Source of the DNA: Penelope pileata
Taxonomy: Eukaryota > Chordata > Aves > Galliformes > Cracidae
NCBI GenBank assembly: GCA_013396635.1
Contig: WBMW01003838.1
Location: forward strand, 90,130-154,129
Direction of reading: 5' to 3'
Length of the DNA stretch: 64,000 nt
The position numbers and the translations under genes are program-made. Shown here piece after piece: positions 63,550 to 64,000 of the stretch. The notes under the pieces were generated by a model. The model did not search any database. It saw only the letters and a program-made list of their open reading frames with translations, and was not told where the DNA came from. The first letter of the stretch is position 1. The number at the start of each line of letters is the position of its first letter.

Positions 63550-64000
63550 TGAGGTCACACCGGCAGTACCGTGCCCGGCCGTCACCCCCGGGCAGCCCCG
63601 GGGCCCCGGGCCCAGCCGCAGCGCGGGGCGGAGCTGCTCGGGGGCAGCGGGGCGCTCCCGGCCCGCTCCTCCTCGCAAGGCAAACGCTTCTCCCAACTTC
63701 TGCGATGCCAACCTGCGGCGAAACGAGGAGACCTCTGACCGCCCCCCCGACTTACTTACAGGCGAGAATACTTTCTTTGGAGCAGCGCGGAGTCCTGGGG
63801 CCGCGGGGCACAGCCCGACCGCGCGCACAGAGCGGGGCCGCCGACAGCGCGGGGCCACCGCGCGGCACCGCGGGGGCGGAGGAGGGGTCCGCGCTCAGGG
63901 CAGAACCGGATCGGGGCCGCGGCCCCGCTCTGCCACAGCCGGAGGGGCCCGGCCACGGCCCTCGGCGCAACCCCGGGCCCCCCGCACTCGGGAGCCGCCC
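63550..64000. promoter_or_regulatory. Edge of a CpG island, probably the DIP2A promoter region
   Basis: From about 63550 the sequence becomes G+C-rich with dense CpG (for example CCGCGGGGCACAGCCCGACC), and it stays so to the end of the window. This is the side where the DIP2A 5' end must lie. A strong minus-strand splice donor, CGCCT|GTAAGTAAG, occurs at 63759-63758, so bases from 63760 upward may be part of a first, perhaps untranslated, exon. No ATG exon with the DIP2A N terminus is visible here. A divergent gene starting beyond the window is an alternative. Confidence 0.6.
63760..64000 (-). other. Candidate non-coding first exon (weak)
   Basis: The segment lies inside the CpG-rich block and ends, on the minus strand, at a near-perfect donor (GTAAGTAAG). 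Its frames contain no ATG that leads into the donor with the phase 1 ending needed to join DIP2A exon 2, so if it is an exon it is untranslated or belongs to another transcript. The evidence is the donor and base composition only. Confidence 0.3.

Larger units (their letters stand above)
41736..64000 (-). other. DIP2A: DIP2A intron 1 (at least 22 kb) and possible promoter-side edge
   Basis: The acceptor TTTCTTTAG lies just above exon 2. No exon carrying the expected exon-1 peptide end (ELELSEG) was found on the minus strand up to 64000, so the intron probably spans all of this. It contains CR1 pieces near 50.1, 51.9 and 58.4 kb and CpG-rich spots at 43.6 kb and from 63.55 kb. The stretches 41740-43550, 43790-50120, 50930-51865, 52130-58365 and 58620-63540 show no gene I can support. 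Open frames of 120-180 codons at 60.3-60.8 and 62.8-63.3 kb have no recognisable content. Confidence 0.7.

Noticed and set aside
63526..63970. Arg/Pro/Ala-rich open frames at the window end as DIP2A exon 1
   Set aside because: They result from G+C-rich composition; none contains the expected ELELSEG end or a phase 1 donor after it.

Overview
The window reads as vertebrate nuclear DNA from a bird, most likely a galliform such as chicken, turkey or quail. Three things point there: interspersed repeats dominated by CR1 LINE fragments with the typical 3' tail built from ATTCTRTG-like octamers, a small avian-type endogenous retrovirus, and short coding exons with GT-AG splice sites separated by introns of 7.6-14 kb. 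There is no bacterial gene organisation, operon, CRISPR array or prophage. The exact species cannot be settled from the sequence alone.

The only host gene I can support is the 5' part of DIP2A (disco-interacting protein 2 homolog A), on the minus strand. Five consecutive coding exons are visible, in gene order 41735-41664, 27242-27123, 18009-17890, 10271-10026 and 525-397. All five have consensus splice sites, start and end in phase 1 and are multiples of three long (72, 120, 120, 246 and 129 bp). Together they encode the end of the DMAP1-binding region and the serine/alanine-rich linker that precedes the adenylate-forming domains. The first coding exon was not found and probably lies beyond base 64000. 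The last ~450 bases of the window are CpG-rich and look like the edge of the promoter island. The later exons lie before base 1.

Everything else is intron. Intron 5 (526-10025) carries three plus-strand CR1 copies and a deleted endogenous retrovirus (5824-8818), which sits antisense to DIP2A between two copies of the 5-bp duplication GATGG. Its 5' LTR is cut to about 105 bp and its pol gene is reduced to protease and RNase H pieces. Its env fragment is interrupted by an amber codon and reads into a complete 656-bp 3' LTR. Intron 4 has two CR1 copies. Intron 3 has an internally deleted hAT transposon (22376-23238) and several CR1 pieces. Intron 2 has CR1 pieces, one possibly joined to a mariner-like end. 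Intron 1 has two or three CR1 pieces, a CpG-rich spot near 43.6 kb and the terminal CpG-rich block.

The CR1 copies at 4.8-5.6 kb (plus) and 50.1-50.9 kb (minus) belong to one subfamily carrying a 22-bp minisatellite of different copy number, and they form a long-distance inverted pair. I found no convincing new biological system. The points most worth a second look are the all-symmetric DIP2A exons, the compact retrovirus, the CR1 minisatellite and the two CpG-rich spots in or next to intron 1.
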